From positions 3,649,200-3,713,199 of the forward strand of contig OX639973.1 in the NCBI GenBank assembly GCA_951828385.1: 64,000 nucleotides of DNA, written 5' to 3'. Below, piece after piece: positions 25,406 through 32,833 of this stretch (its first letter is position 1; each line of letters begins with the position of its first letter). Source of the DNA: an uncultured Poribacteria bacterium (GTDB taxonomy: Bacteria; Poribacteria; WGA-4E; WGA-3G). Under the pieces are notes generated by a model. The model did not search any database, had not been told where the DNA came from, and worked only from the letters and a program-made list of their open reading frames with translations. Both the position numbers and the translations under genes were made by a program.

Positions 25406-25924
25406 TTAATCCTGACATCCGGATTCAGCCAATCCGGGAAACCACCTTGTAAAGAGTGCCACCGCTTTGGGGTCCTGTCGATGCGGGGCAAACAGGTATT
25501 TGCCTCTGCTTCTCTCTGAATAAGAGAGTGCATAGATACCAAAGGCATTGTAACCAACAGCAACAACGCCAAATGCATTTCCACCAATAGCTATAACGCC
25601 GACCGCATTTCCACCAATAGCAACAATTCCACAGGCGTTCATGCCGAAAGCAAACACACCAATTACATTTATACCAACGACGATAATGCCGAAGAGAAGT
25701 ATGCCCATAGCGAATACGCCATAACTGATCGTTCTACCATCAATCATCGCGCCTGTGTCCATAAACAGAGAGACGAGCCACTGTGAGAACCCCCAATTGG
25801 GTATGATAATACAGACAGTAATGATAGTTACGAGAGAGATTAAAATTGCGTAAATGATGCTCCATCTTACCAGATATGGTTTGAACACTTTTTTGAAGTT
25901 TTCGGGTGTAAATGTAGTTTGCAT
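25406..25924 (-). CDS. Membrane protein with ten-residue Gly/Ala repeats
   Basis: 172 residues, no family assigned. One or two hydrophobic segments (IIYAILISLVTIITVCIIIP, TISYGVFAMGILLFGIIVVG) are followed by five tandem repeats of ten residues with the pattern hydrophobic-G-V-x-A-h-G-x-N (VIGVFAFGMN, ACGIVAIGGN, AVGVIAIGGN, AFGVVAVGYN, AFGIYALSYS; about residues 78-127). Such regular spacing suggests stacked beta turns or packed short hydrophobic strands. It lies between mnmA and miaA with gaps of about 20 bases, so it is co-transcribed with two tRNA-modification genes. Confidence 0.72.
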   Translation of the reverse strand: MQTTFTPENFKKVFKPYLVRWSIIYAILISLVTIITVCIIIPNWGFSQWLVSLFMDTGAMIDGRTISYGVFAMGILLFGIIVVGINVIGVFAFGMNACGIVAIGGNAVGVIAIGGNAFGVVAVGYNAFGIYALSYSERSRGKYLFAPHRQDPKAVALFTRWFPGLAESGCQD

Positions 25925-25945
25925 TTTGGGAATCCGTATACGGGG

Positions 25946-27046
25946 TTACTGTTCCATAGTCGTATCGCGAGGGTCCACAATCCAACCACCGCCGAGGACA
26001 TATTCACCATCGTAAAAGACTGTGGCTTGTCCGGGCGTAATTGCGCGGCGCGGTTCGTCAAATTTCACAACTGCTTCCGTGTCGCTGATCGGAGTGATGG
26101 TCGCGGGACCGCCATCGTCGCGGGAGCGGATTTTGACGTGCGCACGGATCGGTTCCGTCATTTTCTCAATGGCGATGAGGTTGATGCGCTCAACGTGCAT
26201 CGTATCCTCAAGAAGGGCATCCGATTCGCCAACAACAACGGTCTTCTCTGCTGCATTGAGCTGCGTCACATAGAGCGGTTTGCCGACAGCAATGCCTAAT
26301 CCGCGCCGCTGTCCAACGGTATAAAACGGCACACCGTCATGTTTACCGAGGATATTGCCTTCACCATCCACAATATCACCGCCCTCAATTTTCTCAGGGA
26401 CTCTATCTTGGAGGAAACGTCTATAGTTGGTATCAGCGACGAAGCAGAGTTCTTGGCTCTCAATCTTTTCGGCGGTGCGCAATTTGTATTTTCGTGCAAG
26501 GTCTCGAACTTCAACTTTCGTGTGTTCACCAAGAGGCATTATTGCACATCGCAATTGTTCCTGTGTCAGCGCGGCGAGAAAGTAGGATTGATCTTTACTA
26601 ACATCAAGTGCTTTGCGTAAGAGATAGCGTCCCGTTTCTGGATCTTGCTCAACGCGAGCATAATGTCCAGTCGCAATGGCATCGCACTCTAATGTTTTAG
26701 CAAGGTCAAGCAGTCTACCAAACTTGAGTTCTCGGTTACATACCATACAAGGGCTCGGTGTTTTCCCAACGAGGTATTCTTCCACAAAGTAGTCGATAAT
26801 CTGTTCGCGGAAAGCATCTTCATAATTCACGCCGTAGAAAGGGATGCCGAGTTGCGTAGCGACGCGGCGTGCATCCTCAATGCCTTCAAGTGAACAGCAA
26901 TTCGGACGCTCCGGGTCTACTTCAATCGTATCAGGCGCGCCGAGGCGCATGGTGATGCCGGTGACATCATAGCCTGCGTCAATCATCATAGCAGCAGTGA
27001 CAGAACTATCCACGCCACCGCTCATTGCGACGAGAATTTTTTTCAT
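25946..27046 (-). CDS. mnmA: tRNA-specific 2-thiouridylase
   Basis: 366 residues from the ATG at 27046 (a GTG three codons upstream is less likely). It has the PP-loop KKILVAMSGGVDSS, the catalytic Cys residues in SPCMVCNREL and ELCFVAD, and the C-terminal barrel (GQATVFYDGEYVLGGGWI). It adds sulfur to U34 of Lys, Glu and Gln tRNAs. It heads the run mnmA, repeat protein, miaA. A decayed copy of its first 17 codons is found at 27991-28040. Confidence 0.95.
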   Translation of the reverse strand: MKKILVAMSGGVDSSVTAAMMIDAGYDVTGITMRLGAPDTIEVDPERPNCCSLEGIEDARRVATQLGIPFYGVNYEDAFREQIIDYFVEEYLVGKTPSPCMVCNRELKFGRLLDLAKTLECDAIATGHYARVEQDPETGRYLLRKALDVSKDQSYFLAALTQEQLRCAIMPLGEHTKVEVRDLARKYKLRTAEKIESQELCFVADTNYRRFLQDRVPEKIEGGDIVDGEGNILGKHDGVPFYTVGQRRGLGIAVGKPLYVTQLNAAEKTVVVGESDALLEDTMHVERINLIAIEKMTEPIRAHVKIRSRDDGGPATITPISDTEAVVKFDEPRRAITPGQATVFYDGEYVLGGGWIVDPRDTTMEQ

Positions 27047-27170
27047 TGCCTTCACCCGGTCAAGTTAGAAACTTGGCAAAGTAGGAAACTTCGCCAACGA
27101 ATATAAGAAACCCAAACTTTGGCGCGCTTAGTGTGTTTGGCACTAAAGCAGTGGTTGAAAGTCATCTTTT

Positions 27171-27785
27171 TTAGCGATCGCCCTTTAATTTACTCCATGT
27201 CGTCGTGAGCTTGTCCGTTGCCTCCACAGCAGCCGCTCCGGCACCACGCGTCAAGAATACCCAGTACATGGGAGCCAAGTTTGCAGGTGGATCGTTGTTC
27301 CCACTCAGAGATATATCCCCTGCAGGAAACGCCTTGTTCCAAAGGACAAAAATATCCGTATCCTCTTCATTGGTTTGGACGAAATAATCAGGCTGCTCTG
27401 TCCATCCTTCACCATCTGAGGCCCATTTTGGGGGATTCCCCCATCTTTTGTCAGTCGCTAACCAAACGACTACAGGCACTTTAACGCTAAATGTGATAAA
27501 ATCAACACCCTTAGAGCCTTCATCGTCCATTGCTGTCATGATAAACGTTGCGCCTTCAAACTCTTTTGACATATCCTTGACGAAATAATCCCTGTCAATA
27601 AGATAAACGCTGCCTACCTCAAGCCCCTCCTCGCCCACAACGTAATCGCCGACAACACTCCTCGATTCGAGATCAATGACCTCTATATCCTCAACGATTA
27701 TATCCTGTGCCAGAACATTAGGAAGATAAAAAGATGCCAAGATAAAACAAGGCAAAATTAAAAACGCAAATCTTTTGATATACAC
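27171..27785 (-). CDS. Secreted protein with C-terminal TTW-LK signature
   Basis: 204 residues, signal peptide about 1-26 (ILPCFILASFYLPNVLAQD). The mature part looks like a beta sandwich: VYLIDRDYFVKDMSKEFEGA, then TFSVKVPVVVWLATDKRWG and PDYFVQTNEEDTDIFVLWNK. No family named with confidence. The end, AAVEATDKLTTTWSKLKGDR, matches the ends of two LamG proteins of this window (7008-7808 and 63103-63861). AAGGAG precedes the start. It stands alone downstream of a repeat-rich region. Confidence 0.78.
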   Translation of the reverse strand: MYIKRFAFLILPCFILASFYLPNVLAQDIIVEDIEVIDLESRSVVGDYVVGEEGLEVGSVYLIDRDYFVKDMSKEFEGATFIMTAMDDEGSKGVDFITFSVKVPVVVWLATDKRWGNPPKWASDGEGWTEQPDYFVQTNEEDTDIFVLWNKAFPAGDISLSGNNDPPANLAPMYWVFLTRGAGAAAVEATDKLTTTWSKLKGDR

Positions 27786-27838
27786 GATATATCTCTCCTT
27801 TTTCTTTTTATACCATGTCTAAAAGTTTATACTGCATT

Positions 27839-27916
27839 AACCGCACCTTTTACCCAAACCTCGGTAGGTGCGGTTTCCTAACCGGGGTCCCCACCCGTTA
27901 CTGGGAAGGGGCACCG
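27839..27916. repeat. Two adjacent intergenic hairpins
   Basis: AACCGCACCT (27839-27848) pairs perfectly with AGGTGCGGTT (27866-27875). Immediately after, CCGGGGTCCCC (27882-27892) pairs with GGGGCACCGG (about 27907-27916) with one mismatch. They have the look of dispersed REP-type elements and lie upstream of the secreted protein gene. Confidence 0.5.
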
Positions 27917-27990
27917 GGCATAACTAAAAACAGTAGATTCTTTTAAGAGGAATCATCAATTGGAATTGGTATTATATACCGCTCGCTGCA

Positions 27991-28040
27991 AGCAGTGACA
28001 GAGCCGTCTACGCCTCTGCTCATCGCACCGAGATTTTTTT
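27991..28040 (-). pseudogene. Decayed duplicate of an mnmA-type PP-loop
   Basis: The minus strand reads KNLGAMSRGVDGSVTA, against KKILVAMSGGVDSSVTA at the start of mnmA. About 39 of 50 bases agree with 26993-27042, and the flanks do not match. It is a short scrap of the mnmA start region, or of another PP-loop gene, about 1 kb from mnmA. Confidence 0.5.
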
Positions 28041-28096
28041 TGGGGAGCTACCCGACTTAGCAAACACAATCTACAAAATAGGGCCATCAATTGCAC

Positions 28097-28203
28097 TTAT
28101 AGTAGAGCCCGTAATTATTTGCACACATAGGGGAACCGTAGGGGTTGGGTTACCCAACCCCTACGAGCGACAAGTGTAAACTTATTTTCGGATTTTACTA
28201 TAA
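28097..28203. mobile_element. 107-base MITE-like palindromic element
   Basis: The whole element folds on itself. The centre is a perfect 14-base arm pair (28137-28150 and 28152-28165; CGTAGGGGTTGGGT). The outer arms begin TTATAGTAgAgcCCG and end with the complement of TTATAGTAaAatCCG. The ends read TATAGTA...TACTATA, so a TA target as used by IS630/Tc1 transposases is possible. It has no coding capacity. An IS630-family transposase is present at 49257-50404. Confidence 0.6.
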
Positions 28204-28297
28204 TATTATACCACATAAAAGCGGAGTCTTCAGGGAAAAATCGTCCCCGTACATAGCTGCCACTTCTATGAAACTGAAATAGTCCTATGGTCAACTA

Positions 28298-28317
28298 CCC
28301 AAGCCTAAAGAGTTGGG
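28298..28317 (-). ncRNA. Right-end hairpin, putative 3' part of the TnpB guide RNA (omega RNA)
   Basis: CCCAA (28298-28302) pairs with TTGGG (28313-28317) and the loop contains the tnpB stop. In IS605-type elements the guide RNA starts within the 3' end of tnpB, runs through the right-end hairpin and continues into flanking DNA, which supplies the guide; here the guide would be about 28270-28289 on the minus strand. The RNA itself is inferred from this known architecture. Confidence 0.4.
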
Positions 28318-29597
28318 CTTGTCATCGCGTCAAACAACAAAAGTTGTGTTGCGTTCTGCAAGCCTTTGTCTCCTGCTTCGTTCTTGTTTCTCGCTTCATA
28401 GAGGGTAGTAACCCACCGCTCTCCACGAAGGGCAGCTGCTGCCCTAAGAAGTATATTTATCGCAGCGTTGTGGTCTCGGTCTAAAACCGTGCCACAAAAC
28501 TGACAGCTAAAAGTTCGGATCGCCAGCGAAAGTTTCTTTGCCGACTTCTGACCACAGCAAGAACATGTTTGCGAGGTATGCTTGGGGTCAACTTGATGGA
28601 AGTGCAGACCGTCTCTTTCGGCTATATCCGCACACCACGTAAAGAAGGTTGCCCAAGACGCATCGCTGATACTCTTGCTGAGGTGTTGGTTCTTTACCAT
28701 GTTCGAGGTATTTAGATTTTCGGCGACTAACACATTATTTTTCTCATGATGGTAGAGTTTGTAAACTATTTTACCGATAAAGTCTTTGCGTCTGTTGACT
28801 GTTCGCTCGTGGTGTAAAGCAAGTTTGTGCTGTTGTTTCTTTCTACGGTGGCTACCTTTTTTCTTACGAGACAGGTCTTTAGAGTGTTTCCGGGTCAGAC
28901 CTTCTGCTTGGCGATACCAGCGCGGGTTGTCCTCTTTTTCACCATCAGAAGTTGTGAGATAGTGCGTTGTGCCGACATCAACAGCAATCGCATCAGTCGG
29001 TTCAACTTTCGGTGTATCGGGCAGTTCACAGGAGATATGAGCATACCAGCCACTCGCTTTTTTTACCAGCGACACTTCTTTCGGATCGCCTTGTAACGGG
29101 CGGTGCATGTATATCTTGACTTCACCTAAACCCGGCACTTTGAGTCGGTCGTGTTTCCAGGCTGTTTCACGGATAGGAGTCTGGCGAACTTTTATGACCT
29201 TTCTGTCTGTGTCTTTCGTCTTTCGCTGAACAACTTTCGGGTATTTGCGAAGTTTCCACGACATAGACCTAATCCGTTTACGGTGTCTTGGATACCCCTT
29301 TTTCGCAGCACCTTCTTCGCACCGTTTATAGAAACCGTCATAAGCTTTGTCCGTGCGTTCCAAAATACACACTTGCATATCTTGGGGCACTTCACGGAAG
29401 TCGGCATATTTTTTACGCGCAACCGTCAACTTCTGTTGTTGGGCGTAGCAAGACACTTTTTCACCTGCCGTCTCCCACGCAACCTTGCGGTCATGGCGTG
29501 CGGAATTCTGAAGTTCACAAAGGTTGTCTAACCACTTTAATAATGTCGTTTCCTGTGTTTGCGTAGGATACACAGGGTATCTAAAGGTTAAATTCAT
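28305..29597 (-). CDS. tnpB: TnpB RNA-guided nuclease (IS605 OrfB family)
   Basis: 430 residues and apparently intact. The split RuvC site is complete: Asp in AIAVDVGTTH (about 205), Glu in VLVAENLN (about 292) and Asp in DRDHNAAINILL (about 375). The zinc ribbon has CSCCG and CQFCG (about 345-370). The N-terminal part (PVYPTQTQETTLLKWLDNLC) is typical. TnpB proteins are the ancestors of Cas12 and cut DNA guided by an RNA from the element end. The gene lies alone between a sugar-acid enolase-type gene and intergenic repeats. The first 28 residues follow the family alignment from the ATG at 29597. Confidence 0.93.
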   Translation of the reverse strand: MNLTFRYPVYPTQTQETTLLKWLDNLCELQNSARHDRKVAWETAGEKVSCYAQQQKLTVARKKYADFREVPQDMQVCILERTDKAYDGFYKRCEEGAAKKGYPRHRKRIRSMSWKLRKYPKVVQRKTKDTDRKVIKVRQTPIRETAWKHDRLKVPGLGEVKIYMHRPLQGDPKEVSLVKKASGWYAHISCELPDTPKVEPTDAIAVDVGTTHYLTTSDGEKEDNPRWYRQAEGLTRKHSKDLSRKKKGSHRRKKQQHKLALHHERTVNRRKDFIGKIVYKLYHHEKNNVLVAENLNTSNMVKNQHLSKSISDASWATFFTWCADIAERDGLHFHQVDPKHTSQTCSCCGQKSAKKLSLAIRTFSCQFCGTVLDRDHNAAINILLRAAAALRGERWVTTLYEARNKNEAGDKGLQNATQLLLFDAMTSPTL

Positions 29598-29607
29598 GGT
29601 ATATCAG

Positions 29608-29690
29608 GTATCAGGCATTTATCCCCTACAACGTCGGAGGCAAGCACGTAGCCGAGAGACTACGCGTTGTAGGCTGGTTTCCAACCTGAT
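29608..29690 (-). other. Nested hairpin in the tnpB leader
   Basis: Three nested stems: TATCAGG (about 29608) with CCTGATA (about 29685), CCTACAACG (29625-29633) with CGTTGTAGG (29665-29673), and CGTAG (29647-29651) with CTACG (29660-29664). It lies between the tnpB promoter and the ATG, so it could be part of the left end recognised by TnpA or a translational control structure. Confidence 0.5.
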
Positions 29691-29696
29691 ACTATA

Positions 29697-29724
29697 ATTA
29701 TACTAACTCTTTCGTAACTGTCAA
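29697..29724 (-). promoter_or_regulatory. tnpB promoter within a palindrome
   Basis: On the minus strand TTGACA (29724-29719) and TATAAT (29702-29697) with a 16-base spacer. The -35 box is half of a perfect dyad, TGTCAAG-6-CTTGACA, at 29719-29738, which could be an operator. Confidence 0.6.
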
Positions 29725-29749
29725 GTTTTTTCTTGACACAAGGGATTAG

Positions 29750-29794
29750 CGGGCTTTCCTCCCACAGCTAAAGCAGTGGGAAACCTCACGCCCG
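29750..29794. other. Left-end hairpin of the tnpB element
   Basis: Inner arms CCCAC (29761-29765) and GTGGG (29776-29780) enclose a CTAAAG-containing loop, and outer arms CGGGC (29750-29754) and GCCCG (29790-29794) close it. The loop is the same as in the right-end hairpin at 28298-28317, supporting a paired-end role. Confidence 0.45.
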
Positions 29795-29889
29795 AATGCC
29801 CATGAAAGCATAGATAACCGATGAAAGACAGGGGTAAGGGATCCGGTGCCGTTACAAACCCACACCTACTGAGGAGAGTGGATAAAGAC

Positions 29890-31056
29890 TTAGGAGATCT
29901 GCCAATCCTCTTTTCCAGCGTAGCGGGCATCGTAAACGTCTTGATTGAGTTCCAAACCAAGTCCAGGCGTATCCGGCACTGTGAACATGCCATCGGTGAA
30001 ACCGTAGCCGGAAGTATCAATGACATCGCTGGTGAGGGTTGCGACTTCGCCGTAGAGGAAATGCGGGATCGTCTTTGCGAATTGGAGGCTGAGAAAGAAA
30101 CCGAGCAGCGAACCCCAGTTATGTGGTGCACATTGGACACCGTGCGCAGCTGCCATATCCGCAAGCCGTCGCCAACCGGTAACACCTAAACCTTTCATAT
30201 CGTGCTGGATAACATCAATTACACCCGCTTCAAAGAAGGGGTCGTAGAATTCAAGCGGTTCGCGGGTGCGGGTCTCGCCATCAGCAATCAATGTTTTTAG
30301 CCCTTTTTCTTGGATAAAGGCTTTCAGGTTGCGATACAATTCAACATCTTCTTCAAACATCTCCTCTATCCAAAAGACATCGCAAGTGCTGGTTTCATTG
30401 AGAAAGGTAATAACTTCGTCATAAGTATATGCGTTATTTGCATCAACGAGGATATTGAAACCTTCCCCCGCTGTGCTACGTGCGAGTTGGACGAGTTCAA
30501 TATCGCGTTGTAAACCCGCTGAACGTTCCATGAGATGATTACCGCGTCCAATTTTCATCTTACATGCAGTAAACCCATTAGCGAGGCTGCTCTTGACATC
30601 GTCTTCAATCCGTTTGAGACCTTCTGCCTTCGTCTCATAGAGGAGGTCGTTGAAGTAGATAGTGCTATCGTAAGCAGGCAATCCATTTGAAGAAACATCG
30701 CTGCCAATGAGTTGATAGGCAGGTTTACCGAGGATTTTGCCAACAGTATCCCATAGCGCATTTTCAAGCCCACGAAATTCTTCAACAACGCCATCTTCAG
30801 GATTTAATAGGTCAAATGGGTTTCGATTGAGTACAGCTTCGGCATCTCCAGCGGACGTTGTCTGCCAACTGCCAGCCCCCCATCCGAGCGTCCCATCGTT
30901 GGTATAGATGCGAACAATGCGTTCACGCCATTTCCCATTCGGATCCGGCTGTTTTATCTCTTTCGCGCCAGAGTTGCAACCGATTGCGGGTTGGTCAATC
31001 TCGACTGTAACCTGCTCAATTTTGGTAATCTTGATGTCAGTGGGATAATTCTGCAT
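29890..31056 (-). CDS. Enolase-superfamily sugar acid dehydratase/racemase-like enzyme
   Basis: 388 residues from ATG 31056; GGAGGG about 13 bases before it decides against the GTG six codons upstream. The active site is complete: KxK in ACKMKIGRG, metal ligands in LVDANNAY, FWIEEMFEED and ADGETRT, and the base His in CAPHNWGS. This set fits the mandelate racemase or glucarate/galactonate dehydratase groups. It contrasts with the divergent enzyme at 7819-8823. No sugar transporter is adjacent. The tnpB element is inserted just downstream of its stop. Confidence 0.9.
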   Translation of the reverse strand: MQNYPTDIKITKIEQVTVEIDQPAIGCNSGAKEIKQPDPNGKWRERIVRIYTNDGTLGWGAGSWQTTSAGDAEAVLNRNPFDLLNPEDGVVEEFRGLENALWDTVGKILGKPAYQLIGSDVSSNGLPAYDSTIYFNDLLYETKAEGLKRIEDDVKSSLANGFTACKMKIGRGNHLMERSAGLQRDIELVQLARSTAGEGFNILVDANNAYTYDEVITFLNETSTCDVFWIEEMFEEDVELYRNLKAFIQEKGLKTLIADGETRTREPLEFYDPFFEAGVIDVIQHDMKGLGVTGWRRLADMAAAHGVQCAPHNWGSLLGFFLSLQFAKTIPHFLYGEVATLTSDVIDTSGYGFTDGMFTVPDTPGLGLELNQDVYDARYAGKEDWQIS

Positions 31057-31165
31057 AACCGTTTCACCCTCCACCGTTCAGTCAGGGAATTTTAGTATTT
31101 GACTGGACACAATCACTGACCAGCGTTAGACACTTCAGCACTCACCAATTTTACGCCTCAGTTAC

Positions 31166-32353
31166 CTACTCAAGTACAAGGAGCAGCTGATTGAGTTCGT
31201 CTTTCACCATATCGTTGGTTTCCTTCTCCTCGTAGAAAAGATAAATCTTATGAGGTAGATTGTCGTACTGATCGGCTTCTTTAACCTGCTGAATCAGAGC
31301 GGGTTTCTTAAGAAGTTGCACGATGCGGAGCCTATCTTCGTGGTTGATGACTTTGGGGTCTGCCAATAATTCGATCAAACGGGCAGCTAATCCGTCAGCG
31401 AGGCTATTTTCGACATAGTGGTTCAAAGTATCCATAGCGGCTTGCTTCGTCTCGGGCTCCGAGCCATTGGTCAGAATTGCGACGAGATTATCAACAGCAC
31501 TTGCATCAGGATACATCCGCAGTGCTATAGCAATGTCCCTACGTACGGCATCATCAGAATCTTCAAGTGCAGTAATCATCTTAGTTGTAGGGTGTTCTTT
31601 GAGGAACATCATAGATTTCGCGGCAGCGCGTCGGACAACCACGTTACTATCAGTCAAACCCTCGACGATTTTTCCTTCAGAGCCTTCGTCACCGAGCAGA
31701 TAGAGTGCGGTGTTAATTTCCATCTTCAACCCTTCATCAGTGGTTGAATTTTGGAGTGTTTTTAATTTCGCACTGGCAGACGCGTCCCCGATATCTCCTA
31801 CGATACGGACCAGCTGAATCTTCACGGCAGATGGTGTGTTGCTATCGCCGGCTGCCTCCAAGATGTCGTTAAGGCCTGGGCTGCCGATTTCTTGCAAGAT
31901 ATGAATGAAGTCGCCGTGGACATGGCGATACCGGTTTTTAACAAGGTCCTCCAAAACGAAAGGTACGGCTGGTGCGCCTTTATCAACAAGGATTTGCATG
32001 GCATCCTTCTGTATCCTGTGCCGTTCATCGAGGATTTGCAGGATTTTCTTCATCTCAAATTCACCCAATTCGCCAATGCGTCGGTCACGCTCAGTTTGGT
32101 ACCTGGCATCCACTTTGTGGACCTTCGCAGCACCCGATGAAAGTGCGTTACTGTATGCAATGACCAAGAGGGCACGAGGTTCAACCTTATTTTGCTCCTC
32201 CTGTTCCGCGCGTTCAAGGTGCCCAACGGCTTCGAGCGTGAGCCCTGCGTTTAGCAATTTACTCCTGCCGACTTCAAGTTGGGTGATGACCTGTTCCTGA
32301 CAACCGATGCTCACAATCCCTATAAGCAGTAATATCATCAAAGTTTTCTTCAT
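31166..32353 (-). CDS. HEAT-repeat putative lipoprotein (paralogue 1)
   Basis: 395 residues from the ATG at 32353, which follows GGAGGAAAAG; the longer frame has no ribosome site. Signal peptide MKKTLMILLLIGIVSIGC with a lipobox-like SIGC. Residues 30-100 are a helical region with EAVGHLERAEQEEQNKVEPR; from about 120 on there are HEAT-type repeats (DALKTL, AVRRAAAKSM, DDAVRRDIAIALRMY). Probably an outer- or inner-membrane scaffold protein. Similar along its whole length to the next gene upstream (32834-34039), from which it is separated by 480 bases. Confidence 0.82.
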   Translation of the reverse strand: MKKTLMILLLIGIVSIGCQEQVITQLEVGRSKLLNAGLTLEAVGHLERAEQEEQNKVEPRALLVIAYSNALSSGAAKVHKVDARYQTERDRRIGELGEFEMKKILQILDERHRIQKDAMQILVDKGAPAVPFVLEDLVKNRYRHVHGDFIHILQEIGSPGLNDILEAAGDSNTPSAVKIQLVRIVGDIGDASASAKLKTLQNSTTDEGLKMEINTALYLLGDEGSEGKIVEGLTDSNVVVRRAAAKSMMFLKEHPTTKMITALEDSDDAVRRDIAIALRMYPDASAVDNLVAILTNGSEPETKQAAMDTLNHYVENSLADGLAARLIELLADPKVINHEDRLRIVQLLKKPALIQQVKEADQYDNLPHKIYLFYEEKETNDMVKDELNQLLLVLE

Positions 32354-32833
32354 GTTCCGTTTTTCTTTTCCTCCTGGAATCTCAATTAGACTCACCCGTC
32401 CGTGATGCGTATCGCGTCCATACGTCAAGAAGATCATGAAAGGCGCGTATCATTTAAATGCACAACCTGTAAGCAGATAAAAAGAACCAACCTAACACTA
32501 TTTCGTTTGGCTCGGTTCCATCAAATTATAGGACGCAGCTTATAGGTTCTCCGTATCGCGTCTATTTTTCCACATCTACCGAATAGTGGTTACAGATCGG
32601 GATAAGTACTGATGTGAAAAACATTTTAAAATAAATACACTTTTATGTCAACAATTTAAGGCGCAACTCGCAAAGCGGTTCAATTTTCCTATCGGCGTAC
32701 TATTTATCCTGCCGTCAAAGCCAATTTCTCAATACCGAATTGTGATTTCTCTATAACATGCACAGAAAATGGAAGCTGAACATCTCTCTCTGGAAAATAT
32801 CATCATACCACAAGACGAATTTTAGATTTTAGA
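32354..32833. other. 480-base gene-free region between the HEAT paralogues
   Basis: No gene, RNA or strong hairpin recognised. AT-rich in the middle. It presumably holds the promoter of the 31166-32353 gene and the end of the 32834-34039 transcript. Confidence 0.5.

Larger units (their letters stand above)
28290..29794 (-). mobile_element. IS200/IS605-type element carrying only tnpB
   Basis: A solo tnpB element without the Y1 transposase tnpA. The right end on the minus strand is a hairpin containing the tnpB stop codon, followed by TAGTTGAC, taken as the tip at 28290. The left side has a structured leader (29608-29690), the tnpB promoter and a hairpin at 29750-29794. Both flanking hairpins have a CTAAAG loop on the plus strand. 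The exact left tip is not certain. Movement would need a TnpA from elsewhere. Confidence 0.65.

Noticed and set aside
29608-29690. Riboswitch upstream of tnpB
   Set aside because: The nested stems do not match any riboswitch consensus I know and are better explained as the left end of the IS element.
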